Shown here in pieces: positions 62,495 to 64,000 of a stretch of 64,000 nt of DNA. Source of the stretch: Weissella confusa (GTDB taxonomy: Bacteria; Bacillota; Bacilli; Lactobacillales; Lactobacillaceae); NCBI GenBank assembly GCA_001436895.1, contig JQAY01000003.1, forward strand, positions 62,001 to 126,000, read 5' to 3'. The position numbers were made by a program, and so were the translations under genes. How positions within the stretch are numbered: the first letter of the stretch is position 1; each line of letters opens with the position of its first letter. The notes below the pieces were generated by a model that was given only the letters and a program-made list of their open reading frames with translations, was not told where the DNA came from and did no database searches.

Positions 62495-64000
62495 TTAGTT
62501 ATTTTTTACTGAGTAGTAGTCAAAGTCAGCAAAGCTGTCGTGTTGGTGGGCGTCGACTGATCCAATAAAGTTGAACAATCCTGTAAAGCCACCAATTTCA
62601 CCTGGCTCACCGTTAACACCTTCGTCAGACAAGTAAGCAACGTCGATGTCAGCTACCAATACCGTCCACTCTTCGTTAGCGTTGCGACGGTATGAAATTG
62701 TTGCACGGCCGAAGTCGTAATGCATACGCAATTCAACGTGGCCCTCTGGCATTGGAACCTTGTTGAAGACGTATTCCACACGCTCGCCCAACTTAGCTTG
62801 CAACACGCTCAATGTCGTCGTACCAAGTGACTCTGACTTGTACAAACGTGCGTAGAACCAGTTGTTGGCATCATAGTACAATCCCAAACCAGCCGTTTCT
62901 GAATAGTGATCTGGTTGGAACGTTACGGCCGTCTCAACATCATAAACAAATGACGTTGCGCGCGTTGCCATAATGCTTGGTTGCATTTGTGAGAAGAATG
63001 AGTTACCACCGTAGATACGCATGTGGCCTGGGTTTTCTGTCGTGTTTACCCAAGCCACCGTTTGATCACGGTAAGGCGTCATGAAGTGATTATCGATTGT
63101 TTCTGAATCAAACGTTTCATTAATATCTTCAGATGCCGTGTTCTCAAATTCAACACCAGTCATGCCTGGCACTTCCATTTTCGCCAAGTTTGAACCGTCA
63201 GCCATTTGCAACCAGCCATCAGCCGTCCATGCCATCTTTTGCAATGACGTCTCACGTCCCAATGGGTTCAACGTTGTGTCTGGCAAAGGACGTGACATCA
63301 AGTGCGCGATGTACCATTCACCGGTTTGTGTTTGAACCAATGACCCGTGACCAGCCTTTTGCATCACTGAGTTCGGGTTGTACATTTGGAATTGACCAGC
63401 ATCTGGATCACCCAATGAGAACAAGTGTTGTGGTGAAGACGTAATGATTGGCTCACCAGATGGGTGTGCTTCATATGGTCCGAAGACGTTCTTTGAACGA
63501 CCGATTTCAACACCGTGACCGTAACCCGTTCCACCGGCAGCAATCAACAAGTAGTAGTAATCATCACGCTTGTAAATTTGTGGCGCTTCAGCAGCTCCGC
63601 GCGTTGTGAAGCCTTGCGTCACACGGTGCCAATCACCAATGATACCACCATTTTCAAGGTCAACTTCTGCAATCACAATGTGACCTGGTGCTTGATAACC
63701 GGTACGTGACTCCCATTCCAAAATTGAAACGTAGTGCTTCCCATCTTCATCGTGGAAGATAGCTGGGTCAAAACCAATTGACGTTAGGTAAATTGGCTCT
63801 GACCAAGGACCGCGAATATCAGTAGCCCACATCGCGTATGAGTCTGAGTTAAACTCACGACCGGCCATGTTCAACATGTGTGAGTATGCCAACCAGTAAC
63901 GGCCAGTTGCTTCATCATAAGACAAGTGCGGTGCCCAAATACCTGCTGGTGTGTTTGTTCCTTGCAAGTTAATTTCACCATTTTTCAACACTTGGTCAAT
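62495..64000 (-). CDS. GH43 glycosidase (beta-xylosidase/arabinofuranosidase type), N-terminus cut by window edge
   Basis: 501 residues are seen; the frame is open at base 64000, and about 60 N-terminal residues including the general base Asp are missing. The five-bladed propeller is evident in GIWAPHLSYDEATGRYWLAY, IGFDPAIFHDEDGKHYV (modulator Asp) and GAAEAPQIYKRDDYYYLLIA (general acid Glu). A C-terminal beta-sandwich (about 310-501) with DPDHYSETAGLGLYYDANNWFYARL-like sequence is typical of GH43 xylosidases. No signal peptide can be judged. Transporter gene downstream. Confidence 0.88.
   Translation of the reverse strand: MDQVLKNGEINLQGTNTPAGIWAPHLSYDEATGRYWLAYSHMLNMAGREFNSDSYAMWATDIRGPWSEPIYLTSIGFDPAIFHDEDGKHYVSILEWESRTGYQAPGHIVIAEVDLENGGIIGDWHRVTQGFTTRGAAEAPQIYKRDDYYYLLIAAGGTGYGHGVEIGRSKNVFGPYEAHPSGEPIITSSPQHLFSLGDPDAGQFQMYNPNSVMQKAGHGSLVQTQTGEWYIAHLMSRPLPDTTLNPLGRETSLQKMAWTADGWLQMADGSNLAKMEVPGMTGVEFENTASEDINETFDSETIDNHFMTPYRDQTVAWVNTTENPGHMRIYGGNSFFSQMQPSIMATRATSFVYDVETAVTFQPDHYSETAGLGLYYDANNWFYARLYKSESLGTTTLSVLQAKLGERVEYVFNKVPMPEGHVELRMHYDFGRATISYRRNANEEWTVLVADIDVAYLSDEGVNGEPGEIGGFTGLFNFIGSVDAHQHDSFADFDYYSVKNN

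Overview
This 64 kb window looks like chromosome of a low-to-moderate GC Gram-positive lactic acid bacterium. The divergent pepQ/ccpA pair, MecA, Spx, the cellobiose-type PTS with family 1 glycosidases, GlpF/GlpK, the ffh-ylxM-ftsY-smc-rnc block and the strong Shine-Dalgarno sequences all fit Lactobacillaceae. Heavy use of the leucine codon TTG and the giant surface protein fit the Weissella/Leuconostoc branch. The genus is an inference; no rRNA is present. Almost all genes are on the minus strand.

Layout. 1-11241 is the 5' part (3747 codons, no stop in the window) of one giant minus-strand surface adhesin. It has a signal peptide, a lectin-like head, about 21 mucin-binding-like beta repeats and then nine roughly 131-residue helical repeats, and it runs off the left edge. 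11438-12967 encodes a second surface protein held by a membrane helix. 13-20 kb holds an MFS transporter, two small unknown genes, pepQ and ccpA back to back, two envelope proteins (YtxH and DUF948 types) and glpF. 20-23 kb is coiA-pepF. 23-28.2 kb is a complete beta-glucoside operon (two 6-phospho-beta-glucosidases and PTS EIIB, EIIA, EIIC) behind two CcpA sites. 28.6-30 kb has mecA and spx, 30-33 kb a TelA/XpaC pair and PsiE.

33.4-45 kb is a mosaic of housekeeping and membrane genes: tRNA-Leu(CAG), a monooxygenase-fold protein, a HesB-like protein, a CPBP protease operon, mscL, a deoxynucleoside kinase, a LysM-NlpC/P60 wall hydrolase, glpK, a tautomerase, YitT and a dicarboxylate symporter. 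44.6-61 kb carries the core genes rplS, trmD, rimM, rpsP, ffh, ylxM, ftsY, smc, rnc, acpP, plsX and recG. The usual ffh-rpsP-rimM-trmD-rplS order is interrupted by a phosphatase gene, an SPFH gene and two secreted-protein genes. The right edge has a sugar MFS transporter and the C-terminal part of a GH43 glycosidase.

How it fits together. CcpA encoded here probably acts on cre sites seen upstream of the beta-glucoside operon, of ccpA itself and of a small secreted-protein gene. Two protein-coding genes below the usual length cut-off (44 and 45 codons) are annotated. No insertion sequence, prophage or CRISPR array was seen. Start codons were chosen by Shine-Dalgarno position and often differ from the longest open frame.
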